Of a stretch of 58,503 nt of DNA, positions 10,961 to 20,911 are shown one piece after another. Within the stretch, counting starts at the first letter, position 1; each line of letters begins with the position of its first letter. The stretch comes from Rhodocyclaceae bacterium (lineage in GTDB: Bacteria > Pseudomonadota > Gammaproteobacteria > Burkholderiales > Rhodocyclaceae). The notes beneath the pieces were generated by a model. The model saw only the letters and a list, made by a program, of their open reading frames with translations, was not told the origin of the DNA and did no database searches. A program made the translations under genes and the position numbers. Location: the NCBI GenBank assembly GCA_026646875.1, contig JAPKHL010000004.1, positions 1-58,503 on the forward strand, read 5' to 3'.

Positions 10961-10985
10961 AAGGACGGGTTCGCCCGTCCTTTTT
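10961..10985 (+). terminator. Intrinsic terminator after glnA
   Basis: AAGGACGGG-TTCG-CCCGTCCTT with a following T run forms a nine-base stem with the very stable TTCG tetraloop, 18 bases after the glnA stop. It should separate abundant glnA mRNA from the lower-level ntrBC message. Confidence 0.93.
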
Positions 10986-11067
10986 CGTTTCTGGCGCCGG
11001 CCATTTATGCGTTTGTAAAACGGCACCTCATCCAATACACTGGCCGCCACAGACGAACAGGACCGCG

Positions 11068-11553
11068 ATGAAACCCAGGCTCACGCACATTCCGCTTGTC
11101 GTCCTCGCCCTGACGCCCGCGCTCGGGCAGGCCGACATCTACAAATGCACCGGCAGCGACGGCCACGTCACGTATTCGAACGTTCCGAGCAAGGACTGCA
11201 AGCGCCTCACCCTCGACCCCGTCCCGGCCGCCCCGCCGGCCAAGGCCGGCGGCAGCGTCCGGACGCCGACCCCGTCCACCTTCCCGCGCGTCGACGACAG
11301 TACGCAGCGGGCGCGCGACAGCGACCGCCGGCGCATCCTCGAAACCGAACTGGCGACCGAGCAGAAGAACCTTGAGCAGGCACGCGCCACGCTGACCGAA
11401 CAGGAAGGCATCATCCTGCCCAGCGAGCGCAACGTCGGCGGCACCATCAACAGTATCCGCGTCCAGGAGCGGCTGCAGCCCCTGCGCGACAAGGCGGCCC
11501 TGCACGAGCGCAACATCGAGGCGATCCGCAAGGAAATCTCGAACCTGCGCTGA
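11068..11553 (+). CDS. DUF4124 periplasmic protein
   Basis: This 161-residue protein has a signal peptide (about residues 1-22, cut after ALGQA), then the DUF4124 core DIYKCTGSDGHVTYSNVPSKDCK with two cysteines that could form a disulfide, a Pro/Ala-rich linker, and an alpha-helical, probably coiled-coil C-terminal half (about 85-160). DUF4124 proteins of this kind often lie between glnA and ntrB in betaproteobacteria. Function is not established. It is probably periplasmic, and no link to nitrogen sensing can be shown from sequence. Confidence 0.82.
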   Translation: MKPRLTHIPLVVLALTPALGQADIYKCTGSDGHVTYSNVPSKDCKRLTLDPVPAAPPAKAGGSVRTPTPSTFPRVDDSTQRARDSDRRRILETELATEQKNLEQARATLTEQEGIILPSERNVGGTINSIRVQERLQPLRDKAALHERNIEAIRKEISNLR

Positions 11554-11584
11554 CGCGTGGCGCGTTTTTTGCCTATGAACGCGC

Positions 11585-12658
11585 ATGCCTGAATTCGCTC
11601 CCAACCCGTACGGCGGGCTCGATCTTCTCTCCTCCTCCGTCGTCCTGCTCGACGACGACCTGGCCATCCGCTACATGAATCCGGCCGCAGAAAACCTGCT
11701 GGCGGCCAGTCTGAAGGTTCTCGCCGGGCGACCGCTGACCCGCATCCTCGACTGCCCGCCTGCCCTGCAGGCGGCCCTCGACAGTGCCCGCCGGCACGGC
11801 TGGAGCTACACCGGACAGAACATCGAACTGAAGCGGGGCGACGGCGGCATCCTCCACCTCAACTGCACGGTCAACCCCGCCGAGGCCCCCGGCACCGCCC
11901 TGCTGGTCGAACTATGGCCGATCGACCAGCAGCTGCGCGCCACCCGCGAGGAACAGCTGATCGCCCAGCAGCAGGCCAACCGCGAGCTGATCCGCAACCT
12001 CGCGCACGAGATCAAGAACCCCCTGGGCGGTATTCGCGGCGCCGCCCAGCTGCTCGAACACGAACTCAACAATCCGGGGCTGCGCGAATACACCCAGGTC
12101 ATCATCAAGGAAGCCGATCGGCTGCAGGACCTCATGCAGCGGCTGCTGTCGCCGCACCGCCCGATGCAGCCGGGACCGGTCAACATCCACGAAATCCTCG
12201 AACGCGTGCGCAGCCTCCTGAGCGCAGAATTCTCCGAGGCGCTGGACGTCCGGCGCGACTACGACACCAGCCTGCCGGATCTCGTCGGCGACCGCGAGCA
12301 GCTGATCCAGGCGATCCTGAACATCGCCCGCAACGCCGCGCAGGCCATCGTCGCGCAAGCGGCGGCCGGCACCCGCGGCGAGATCGTCCTGCGCACGCGC
12401 GCCGTGCGCCAGGTCACGCTGGCCAAGCGCCGCTACCGGCTGGCACTCGAGCTGCAGGTCATCGACAACGGCCCCGGCATTCCCGACGACATCCGCGAAC
12501 GCATGTTCTATCCGCTGGTCTCCGGCCGCGAGGGCGGCAGCGGACTCGGCCTGACCCTGGCCCAGAGCTTCGTGCAGCAGCACCATGGCACGGTCGAGTG
12601 CGACAGCCGCCCCGGCCGCACCTGTTTCACCATCCGCCTGCCGCTGGGCGCCGCCTGA
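11585..12658 (+). CDS. glnL: Nitrogen regulation sensor kinase NtrB
   Basis: This 357-residue soluble histidine kinase has an N-terminal PAS domain (about 15-115), the H-box NLAHEIKNPLGGIRGAAQLLEHEL with phosphorylated His141, and a HATPase domain with the N-box ILNIARNAAQAI, DNGPGIPDDI and GGSGLGLTLAQS. PII controls whether it phosphorylates or dephosphorylates NtrC. There are no membrane segments, as expected for NtrB. It is followed after 79 bases by ntrC. Confidence 0.96.
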   Translation: MPEFAPNPYGGLDLLSSSVVLLDDDLAIRYMNPAAENLLAASLKVLAGRPLTRILDCPPALQAALDSARRHGWSYTGQNIELKRGDGGILHLNCTVNPAEAPGTALLVELWPIDQQLRATREEQLIAQQQANRELIRNLAHEIKNPLGGIRGAAQLLEHELNNPGLREYTQVIIKEADRLQDLMQRLLSPHRPMQPGPVNIHEILERVRSLLSAEFSEALDVRRDYDTSLPDLVGDREQLIQAILNIARNAAQAIVAQAAAGTRGEIVLRTRAVRQVTLAKRRYRLALELQVIDNGPGIPDDIRERMFYPLVSGREGGSGLGLTLAQSFVQQHHGTVECDSRPGRTCFTIRLPLGAA

Positions 12659-12737
12659 TGGCAGGGTTCTTGCGTGGCATCTCCCTCGACATTTCGCCGC
12701 CCCCGCCCGGGAACGGCATTCGAACCATGAGGACACG

Positions 12738-14159
<1,422 letters not shown>

Positions 14160-14213
14160 CCGAACCGGCGCTTTGGGCGATAATCGCGCGCTCTCCCCGC
14201 TCCCGCCCCGCCA

Positions 14214-15038
14214 ATGACCACTTCCCGGATCGACCCCGCCCGCCTGCAGCCACTGCTCGCCGAAGCGCGCGGCCGCGTCGATGTCGACGCCGTCGCCGAA
14301 TGCACCTCGACCAGCAGTGTCCTGCTCGAGCGCGCTACCGTCGGCGCCCCCGCCGGCAGCGTCCTGGTCGCCGACCGCCAGACGGCCGGCCGCGGCCGCC
14401 GCGGCCGGCACTGGCAATCCTCGCCCGAGGCCAGTCTCACCTTCTCGCTGCTGTGGCGCTTTCCCGGCGGCGTCGAGCGTCTTGCCGGCCTCTCGCTCGC
14501 GGCGGGCGTCGCCGTCGCGCGCGCGCTGAACGGCTGCGGTGCCGCCGGCATCGCCCTGAAATGGCCGAACGACATCCTGCTCGTGCGACCTCATGACGTT
14601 CCGCCCGCCGGCAAGCTTGGCGGCATCCTGGTCGAGCTGCAGGCCGAGCGCGACGCCATGCTCGCCGTGATCGGCATCGGCCTCAATCTGCAGCGACCGC
14701 CTCCCAATGACGCCATGTCGACCGACGGCGCGCTGCCCTCGGCCGGCCTCGACGAGGCCTTGCCCGGACTGCCGGAGCGGCATCGCCTGCTGGCCGGCCT
14801 GCTGATCGAACTGGTGGCCGCGCTCGACCGCTTCGCCGCCGGCGGCTTCGCCGCGCTGCGCGAGGAATGGCTTGACTGGCATGCCTGGCAGGATCGACCG
14901 GTGCGCCTGCTGCAGGACGGCGTGACGCTGCTCGAGGGATGCTGCCGTGGCGCCGGGGCTGACGGCGCGCTGCTCATCGAAACCGCCACCGGCATCGAAC
15001 GCTGCCTGTCCGGCGATCTCTCGCTACGCGCGGCCTGA
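14214..15038 (+). CDS. birA: Biotin--[acetyl-CoA-carboxylase] ligase
   Basis: This 274-residue enzyme makes biotinyl-AMP and transfers biotin to the carboxyl carrier protein. The biotin/ATP loop AGRGRRGRHWQSSPEASLTFSLLWRF and KWPNDILL are clear. There is no N-terminal winged helix, so unlike E. coli BirA it should be a ligase without repressor activity. It sits directly before coaX, four bases separating stop and start, a frequent betaproteobacterial pairing. Confidence 0.93.
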   Translation: MTTSRIDPARLQPLLAEARGRVDVDAVAECTSTSSVLLERATVGAPAGSVLVADRQTAGRGRRGRHWQSSPEASLTFSLLWRFPGGVERLAGLSLAAGVAVARALNGCGAAGIALKWPNDILLVRPHDVPPAGKLGGILVELQAERDAMLAVIGIGLNLQRPPPNDAMSTDGALPSAGLDEALPGLPERHRLLAGLLIELVAALDRFAAGGFAALREEWLDWHAWQDRPVRLLQDGVTLLEGCCRGAGADGALLIETATGIERCLSGDLSLRAA

Positions 15039-15042
15039 GCCC

Positions 15043-15777
15043 ATGATCGTCGCCATCGATGCCGGCAACACCCGCATCAAGTGGGGCGCGCACGACGGCC
15101 GCGACTGGTTGGCCAACGGTGCGCTGGCCACCGCCGACGTGGCGCAACTTGCCGAGGCCGCCGACGAATGGCCGCGCGGCGCACGCATCGTGCTCTGCAA
15201 CGTCGCCGGCGCCGCGGTCGGGCAGCGCATCGAAGAAGGCCTCCGCACCGCCGGCCATGCCGATCTCCACCGCTTCCACGCCAGCGCCGCCTGTGCCGGC
15301 GTGCGCAACGGCTACGCCGAACCGGAGCGGCTGGGCGCCGACCGCTGGGCCGCCCTGCTCGGCGCGCACGTGCTGGCCGGTGGAAAACCCTGCCTGGTGG
15401 TCAGCGCCGGCACGGCGACCACCATCGACCGCCTCGACGCCGACGGCACCTTCCCGGGCGGCGTGATCCTCCCCGGCTTCGACATGATGCGCAGCGCGCT
15501 GGCGGGCAATACCGCGCAGCTGCCGCTCGTCGACGGCGAGTTCATCGCTCCGCCCGCAGTTCCCACGCGGACCGGCGACGCCATCGTCACGGGCTGCATG
15601 CATGCCCAGCTCGGCGCCATCGAGCGCCTGTTCGCCCCCCTCGCCGCCACCCCCGGCGCACTCTGCCTGCTCACCGGCGGCGGCGCACCGCGCCTGCTGC
15701 CGGCGCTGCGTCTGCCGGTGCGGCACGAAGCGCGCCTGGTCCTCGCGGGTCTGGTACGCTATGCCCTTTCCATATAA
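15043..15777 (+). CDS. coaX: Type III pantothenate kinase
   Basis: This 244-residue ASKHA-fold kinase phosphorylates pantothenate in CoA synthesis. Features are the N-terminal phosphate loop DAGNTRIKWG (residues 6-15), GADRWAALLGA, VVSAGTATTID with the catalytic/metal residues, GGVILPG, and the C-terminal LTGGGAPRLLPAL. The type III enzyme is not feedback-inhibited by CoA. coaE, the last CoA enzyme, is also in the window (25114-25734). The ATG at 15043 opens on the family's usual first strand. Confidence 0.94.
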   Translation: MIVAIDAGNTRIKWGAHDGRDWLANGALATADVAQLAEAADEWPRGARIVLCNVAGAAVGQRIEEGLRTAGHADLHRFHASAACAGVRNGYAEPERLGADRWAALLGAHVLAGGKPCLVVSAGTATTIDRLDADGTFPGGVILPGFDMMRSALAGNTAQLPLVDGEFIAPPAVPTRTGDAIVTGCMHAQLGAIERLFAPLAATPGALCLLTGGGAPRLLPALRLPVRHEARLVLAGLVRYALSI

Positions 15778-15801
15778 CGGCCGTCGCCAGGGAGACCTGC
15801 C

Positions 15802-16206
15802 GTGCTGACCCACTTTCTCGCGGCGCTGCCCGCCTTCTTCGCCTACTTCGGCGTCGCCGCCGCCCTGCTCGCCGTCTTCCTGCTGGTTTACGTCAACGTC
15901 ACGCCGTATGCCGAAATCGCGCTGATCCGCACCGGCAACCCGGCCGCCGCCGTCAGCCTCTCCGGCGCGCTGCTCGGCTTCGCCATGCCGGTCGCCAACG
16001 CCATCGCCCACAGCGACACGCTGGCCGATCTCGCTGCCTGGGGCGGTGTCGCCGGCGTCGTGCAGATCCTTGCCTACCTCGCCGCACGCCACACCTTCCC
16101 GCAGATGGTGCAGGACATCCCCGCCGGCAAGGTCGCACCGGCGATCTTCCTCGCCGCCCTCTCGTTCACGGTCGGCCTGATCAATGCCGCCTGCATGAGC
16201 TACTGA
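15802..16206 (+). CDS. DUF350 family membrane protein (YjfL-like)
   Basis: This 134-residue protein has four predicted membrane helices (about 7-30, 48-67, 75-94, 109-130). DUF350 proteins are inner-membrane proteins of unknown activity that recur in gene neighbourhoods with PspA-, SPFH- and polyamine-related genes. GTG at 15802 follows GGAGACC. The gene is the first of a cluster running to 22912 with very short gaps, 25 bases after coaX. Function is inferred only from neighbours: possibly a membrane partner of the SPFH and DUF4178 proteins downstream. Confidence 0.82.
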   Translation: MLTHFLAALPAFFAYFGVAAALLAVFLLVYVNVTPYAEIALIRTGNPAAAVSLSGALLGFAMPVANAIAHSDTLADLAAWGGVAGVVQILAYLAARHTFPQMVQDIPAGKVAPAIFLAALSFTVGLINAACMSY

Positions 16207-16232
16207 CCCGCCCGTTCGCACAGGAGACCGCC

Positions 16233-17276
16233 ATGGCCCTCATGGACTTCATCAAGAAGCAGTTCATCGACGTCATCCACTGGACCGAGGAGGGCGACGA
16301 GGTACTCGCCTGGCGCTATCCGATGCAGGATTTCGAAATCCAGTACGGCGCACAGCTCACGGTGCGCGACTCGCAGATGGCGGTATTCGTGAACGAGGGC
16401 CAGGTCGCCGACGTCTTCGGCCCCGGCCTGTACAAGCTGACGACACAGACGCTGCCGCTGCTGACCAACCTGAAGAACTGGGACAAGCTGTTCGAGTCGC
16501 CCTTCAAGTCCGAGGTCTACTTCTTCTCGACCCGCCTGCGGCTCGACCGCAAGTGGGGCACGCCGAACCCGATCACCATCCGCGACAAGGATTTCGGCAT
16601 GGTGCGCATGCGCGCCTTCGGCATCTATTCCTACCGGCTGAGCGACCCCGGCAGGTTCCACAAGGAAATCTCCGGCACCCGCGAGGAATACCGCGTTGAC
16701 GATCTCGATGGCCAGCTGCGCAACCTGACCATCGCCACGATGACCGACCTCTTCGGCGAATCGGGCGTACCCTTCATCGACATGGCGGCGAACCAGGTCG
16801 AGTTCAGCAAGGCCATGCAGGAGAAGCTGCTGCCGGTTTTCGCCCGCTACGGTCTCGAACTCGATGCCTTCGCGGTGCAGAACGTCTCGCTGCCGGAGGA
16901 ACTGCAGAAGATCCTCGACACCCGGATCGGCATGAACATGATCGGCGACCTCGGGCGCTACACGCAGTACCAGGTGGCCAACGCCATCCCGCTGGCCGCG
17001 CAGAACGAAGGCGGCCTGGCCGGCATCGGCGCGGGACTGGGCGCCGGCGTCGGCGTCGGCCAGGCGATGGCCGGCGCCATGGCCCAGGCGATGGCGCCCA
17101 CCGCCCCCACCGCCCCCACCGCGCCCTTCGCTCCTGCTCCCGCTCCTGCCGCGCCACTCGGCGCCGACGACGTGGTGGCCACCCTGGAAAAACTGCACGG
17201 CCTGGTCGCCAAGGGCATCCTGACGCAGGCGGAATTCGACGCCAAGAAAGCGGAGCTGCTCGGCAAGCTGGTCTGA
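16233..17276 (+). CDS. SPFH-domain protein with C-terminal SHOCT-like motif (YdjI-like)
   Basis: This 347-residue protein matches the YdjI/virion-core-like branch of the SPFH (band 7) family: the start MALMDFIKKQFIDVIHW, then an SPFH core (about 30-270) with VNEGQVADVFGPGLYKL and FGIYSYRLSDP. After a Gly/Ala-rich region and an Ala-Pro-Thr linker (about 285-312) it ends in a SHOCT-type helix pair, LEKLHGLVAKGILTQAEFDAKKAELL. SHOCT motifs are short oligomerisation or membrane-associating modules. There is no transmembrane helix, so it is probably cytoplasmic, attached to the membrane or to its DUF350 neighbour. Start ATG 16233 follows AGGAG. Confidence 0.85.
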   Translation: MALMDFIKKQFIDVIHWTEEGDEVLAWRYPMQDFEIQYGAQLTVRDSQMAVFVNEGQVADVFGPGLYKLTTQTLPLLTNLKNWDKLFESPFKSEVYFFSTRLRLDRKWGTPNPITIRDKDFGMVRMRAFGIYSYRLSDPGRFHKEISGTREEYRVDDLDGQLRNLTIATMTDLFGESGVPFIDMAANQVEFSKAMQEKLLPVFARYGLELDAFAVQNVSLPEELQKILDTRIGMNMIGDLGRYTQYQVANAIPLAAQNEGGLAGIGAGLGAGVGVGQAMAGAMAQAMAPTAPTAPTAPFAPAPAPAAPLGADDVVATLEKLHGLVAKGILTQAEFDAKKAELLGKLV

Positions 17277-17329
17277 AGACGGCGCGGGCCGCCTCCGACC
17301 GGCAGCCCCCCGCCCCCTCTCCCGCACGC

Positions 17330-19258
17330 GTGAAAACCGCCTCCTGCCCCTCCTGCGGCGCGCCGGTCGTCTTCAAGTCGGCCGCCTCGCTCTACGCGGT
17401 CTGTGACTACTGTCGCAGCACGCTGCTGCGCCACGGCGACGACCTGGAGAACCTCGGCCGCATGGCCGACCTGCTCGAGGACGCCACGCTGCTGCGGATC
17501 GGCAGCGAGGGCCGCTTTCGCGGCGTGCATTTCGCGGTCATCGGCCGCATCCAGCTGAAGCATGACTCCGGACTCTGGAACGAGTGGCACATCCTCTTCG
17601 ACGACGGCCGCACCGGCTGGCTCTCGGAGGCCGGCGGCGAGTACGTGGTCAGCGCGCAGGTGGCGGTCGCCGAGACGATTCCCGCCTTCGCCGACCTGCG
17701 TGTCGAGGCCACGCTGACGCTGGCCGGACGCCGCTTCACGGTGACCCGCCTGGACGCCGCCCACTGCATTGCCGGCGAGGGTGAACTGCCCTTCCGGGTG
17801 GAATCGGGCTACGACGTGAACACCGCCGACCTGCGCGGCAGCGACCGCTTCGTGACCCTCGACTACAGCGAAACCCCGCCGCTGGTCTTCGTCGGCCACC
17901 CGGTGACGTTCCGCGAACTCGACCTTGCGCACCTGCGCGAACCGCGCGAGCTCGCCGCCGGCGGCACGCCCGAGATCCGGGCACAGGCCTTCAACTGTCC
18001 GCACTGCGCCGCGCCGCTGACGATCCACTCGCCAGCGATCGAGCGTCTCGGCTGCGCGAGCTGCGGCTCGATCATCGGGGTCGAGAACGAAAAACTGCAA
18101 CTGCTCGCCCGCGCCGCGCAGACCGTACACCCGACGCCGGCGATCCCGCTCGGCAGCACCGGCCGCCTGAAGGGCATCGACTGGGAGGTGATCGGCTTCC
18201 TCCGGCGCTCGACCCGCGTCGAGGGCGTCGACTACTTCTGGGGCGAATACCTGCTGTTCAGCCCCGGCGAGGGTTTCGCCTGGCTGGTCGAGGACCAGGG
18301 ACACTGGAACTTCGCGCGCAGCGTGTCGACGATTCCGTCGGTGGCGCGCGGCCAGCTCAAGTTCCGGCACGCCGGCACGGAGTACCGTCATTTCAACGCC
18401 GGCAAGGCCGAGGTCGAGTACGTCGTCGGCGAATTCTACTGGCGCGTCTCGGTCGGCGAGACGGCCGAAACCGATGACTACATCGCACCGCCCTTCATGC
18501 TCTCGCGCGAATGCACCCGCCAGGAAGCAAGCTGGTCGCTCGCCGAATACCTCGACGGCGAGACGCTGCGCGCCGCGTTCAGGCTGACGACGCCGCTGCC
18601 GGCTCCGGTCGGGGTCTATGCCAATCAGGCGAATCCGTGGGAGGAACGGCATCGCGGCGTCTGCCGGCTGTTCTGGAAGCTGGCCGGAGTGGCGCTGCTG
18701 CTGCAACTGGTGTTCGTCTTCGGGTTCGCCAGCACGGTGCTCAGGCACCGCTTCGTCGCCACCCCCAGCGCCAGCGAATCCTCGGTGACGACACCGGAGT
18801 TCGTGCTGCGGGACACGGCGCGGACGCTGACCGTCCGCCACGACACCAACATCGACAACAACTGGCTGTCGCTGAACACCACCCTGATCGACCGGAATAC
18901 CGGCAAGGCCTGGCTCGGCGTCCAGGAAATCGCCCACTACAGCGGTGTCGATGGCGGCGAAAGCTGGTCCGAAGGGACACGCGGCGACACCATCGTCTTC
19001 AGGAACGTGCCGGCCGGCACCTACTTCCTCGACATCGACTACGAACTGGGCAGCGACCGCAGCCAGTCGGTGGTCGACAGCGTCGAGATCGAGAAGAACG
19101 CCCCGGGCTGGTCGAACCTCGTCCTGCTGCTGATTTTCCTCGCGGTCTTTCCGCTGTTCAGCCGCGGCCGGCGCGCCGCCTTCGAAACGCGGCGCTGGAG
19201 CGAAAGCGCCCTCTACGCACCGGCGGACGACAGCGACGACGATGGAGGGGACGACTGA
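17330..19258 (+). CDS. Duplicated zinc-ribbon/DUF4178 membrane protein
   Basis: This 642-residue protein shows an internal duplication. Zinc ribbon 1 (Cys6, Cys9, Cys25, Cys28) precedes a DUF4178 unit (about 50-195), and zinc ribbon 2 (Cys223, Cys226, Cys242, Cys245) precedes a second DUF4178 unit (about 265-420). A transmembrane helix follows at about 448-470, then an extracytoplasmic beta-rich domain (about 480-588), a second helix (about 590-610), and a cytoplasmic acidic tail ending DDSDDDGGDD. The GTG start at 17330 puts the first Cys pair at residue 6; no clear ribosome site is visible. Its stop overlaps the next gene's ATG by one base. The function of DUF4178 is not established. Confidence 0.83.
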   Translation: MKTASCPSCGAPVVFKSAASLYAVCDYCRSTLLRHGDDLENLGRMADLLEDATLLRIGSEGRFRGVHFAVIGRIQLKHDSGLWNEWHILFDDGRTGWLSEAGGEYVVSAQVAVAETIPAFADLRVEATLTLAGRRFTVTRLDAAHCIAGEGELPFRVESGYDVNTADLRGSDRFVTLDYSETPPLVFVGHPVTFRELDLAHLREPRELAAGGTPEIRAQAFNCPHCAAPLTIHSPAIERLGCASCGSIIGVENEKLQLLARAAQTVHPTPAIPLGSTGRLKGIDWEVIGFLRRSTRVEGVDYFWGEYLLFSPGEGFAWLVEDQGHWNFARSVSTIPSVARGQLKFRHAGTEYRHFNAGKAEVEYVVGEFYWRVSVGETAETDDYIAPPFMLSRECTRQEASWSLAEYLDGETLRAAFRLTTPLPAPVGVYANQANPWEERHRGVCRLFWKLAGVALLLQLVFVFGFASTVLRHRFVATPSASESSVTTPEFVLRDTARTLTVRHDTNIDNNWLSLNTTLIDRNTGKAWLGVQEIAHYSGVDGGESWSEGTRGDTIVFRNVPAGTYFLDIDYELGSDRSQSVVDSVEIEKNAPGWSNLVLLLIFLAVFPLFSRGRRAAFETRRWSESALYAPADDSDDDGGDD

Positions 19259-19401
19259 TGCAGCGCGGCAATCTCGTGGCAGCCGTGCTCGCACTGACGC
19301 TCTTCGCCTGGGCGCAGTACTCGGGCTGGAACCTGTTCGCCAACGAGGCGGGGCAAGGCCAGCAGCTGCCCGGCGGCAGCGGCCGCGCCTACCACAAGTA
19401 G
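19258..19401 (+). CDS. Small single-pass membrane protein (47 aa)
   Basis: The 47-residue product has one hydrophobic helix (about 6-28, including VAAVLALTLFAWAQYSGWNLF) and a short polar tail ending GSGRAYHK. It starts within the stop codon of the DUF4178 gene (TGATG), so it is translationally coupled. That coupling, the high-GC codon pattern and the transmembrane segment support a real gene. Small proteins in this position may act as subunits or regulators of a membrane complex; this is inference. Confidence 0.68.
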   Translation: MQRGNLVAAVLALTLFAWAQYSGWNLFANEAGQGQQLPGGSGRAYHK

Positions 19402-19411
19402 CGGACGGCCC

Positions 19412-20911
19412 GTGCACCAGGCACTGCTCGCCTCCGTCTTCGTCGTCGCCTCCTGCGGCCTCGCCTACGAACTGATCGCCGGTGCGCTGGCGAGCTACGT
19501 CCTCGGCGACTCGGTCACCCAGTTCTCCACGGTGATCGGCACCTACCTGTTCGCCATGGGCGTCGGTTCCTGGCTCTCGAAATACGTGGTGCGCGACCTG
19601 ATCGGGCGCTTCGTGCGCATCGAGCTGCTGATCGGCGTGCTCGGCGGCTTCTCGGCGGCCGCGCTGTACTTCATGTTCGTCTGGGCGCCGGAGCCGTTCA
19701 AGCTCGCGCTCTACTTCATCGTCTTCCTGATCGGCGCGCTGGTCGGGCTGGAAATCCCGTTGATCATGCGCATCCTCAAGCGCGATCTGGCCTTCCGCGA
19801 AGTCGTCTCGCAGGTGCTCACCTTCGACTATCTCGGCGCGCTGGCGGTCTCCATCCTCTTTCCGGTGCTGCTCGTGCCGCACCTCGGCCTGGTGCGCAGC
19901 GCGCTGCTCTTCGGCCTGCTCAACGTGGCCGTGGCGCTGTGGGCACTGTGGCTGTTCCGCGCGCAGCTGCCGGCCCTCCCCTGGCTGCGCGGACAGGGGG
20001 TCGCCGCACTCGCCGTGCTGCTGGCCGCCTTTGCCGGCGCCGGGCAGATGACGACCTTCGCCGAGACGCAGCTGTACGCCGACGAGATCGTGCACGCCGA
20101 AACCTCGCCCTACCAGCGCATCGTCGTCACCCGCTGGAAGGACGATCTGCGCCTGCATCTCAACAACAACCTGCAGTTCAGCTCGCGCGACGAATACCGC
20201 TACCACGAGGCGCTCGTGCATCCCGGCCTGGCCACGCTGCCGGGCGCGCGCCGGGTGCTCGTGCTCGGTGGCGGCGACGGACTCGCCGTGCGCGAGATCC
20301 TCAAGCATCCGCAGGTCGAGACGGTGACGCTGGTTGACCTCGACCCGGCGATGACCCGCCTGTTCTCGACCGCGCCGGCGCTGACCGCGCTCAACGGCGG
20401 TGCGCTGGCCTCGCCGAAGGTAACGGTGGTGAACGCCGACGCCCTGGTCTGGCTGGAGGAAAACACCGAGCGCTTCGATTTCATCGTGATCGATTTTCCC
20501 GACCCGTCCAATTTCTCGATCGGCAAGCTCTACAGCGCCGCCTTCTACCGCCTGCTGGAGAAACATCTCTCGGAAACCGGGCTGGCGGTCGTGCAATCCA
20601 CCTCGCCGCTCTACGCCCGCCAGTCATTCTGGTGCGTGGTGACCACGCTCGAGAGCGCCGGCTTCGTCGCCACGCCGTACCACGCCCTGGTGCCCTCCTT
20701 CGGCGAATGGGGCTTCGTGCTCGCCGGCCGCCGTCCCTACGCGCCGCCGACGGCCTATCCGGCGGACACCCGTTTCCTGACCCCGGCGGTCACGCCGGCG
20801 CTGTTCGAATTTCCCCGGGACATGGCGCGCGTCGACGCGGAAGTGAACCAGCTGAACAACCAGGTCCTCGTCCGTTACTTCGAACAGGAGTGGCGGCACG
20901 TGATCCGCTGA
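19412..20911 (+). CDS. Membrane-anchored spermidine synthase-like aminopropyltransferase
   Basis: This 499-residue protein has six or seven membrane helices in the first 210 residues, then a cytosolic spermidine synthase fold. The aminopropyltransferase motifs are present: DEYRYHEALVHP (residues 260-271), GGGDGLAVREIL (286-297, decarboxylated-AdoMet loop), TLVDLDP (306-312), NADALVW and DFPDPSNFSIGKLYS (361-375), the counterpart of the gatekeeper loop. It should transfer an aminopropyl group to an amine at the membrane surface; the acceptor is unknown. An AdoMet decarboxylase three genes on supplies a plausible donor. GTG at 19412 is used, ten bases after the 47-aa gene. Confidence 0.88.
   Translation: MHQALLASVFVVASCGLAYELIAGALASYVLGDSVTQFSTVIGTYLFAMGVGSWLSKYVVRDLIGRFVRIELLIGVLGGFSAAALYFMFVWAPEPFKLALYFIVFLIGALVGLEIPLIMRILKRDLAFREVVSQVLTFDYLGALAVSILFPVLLVPHLGLVRSALLFGLLNVAVALWALWLFRAQLPALPWLRGQGVAALAVLLAAFAGAGQMTTFAETQLYADEIVHAETSPYQRIVVTRWKDDLRLHLNNNLQFSSRDEYRYHEALVHPGLATLPGARRVLVLGGGDGLAVREILKHPQVETVTLVDLDPAMTRLFSTAPALTALNGGALASPKVTVVNADALVWLEENTERFDFIVIDFPDPSNFSIGKLYSAAFYRLLEKHLSETGLAVVQSTSPLYARQSFWCVVTTLESAGFVATPYHALVPSFGEWGFVLAGRRPYAPPTAYPADTRFLTPAVTPALFEFPRDMARVDAEVNQLNNQVLVRYFEQEWRHVIR

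Noticed and set aside
17100-17150. Repeated CCCACCGCC-type units in the SPFH gene as a mobile or phase-variable repeat
   Set aside because: They encode an Ala-Pro-Thr linker between domains and are imperfect; simple low-complexity coding explains them.
16958-20596. Very long minus-strand open frame (over 1200 codons) opposite the SPFH, DUF4178 and aminopropyltransferase genes
   Set aside because: Its translation is Arg/Ala/Gly/Glu-rich low-information sequence without domains. High GC makes long shadow frames, and the plus-strand genes have clear motifs.
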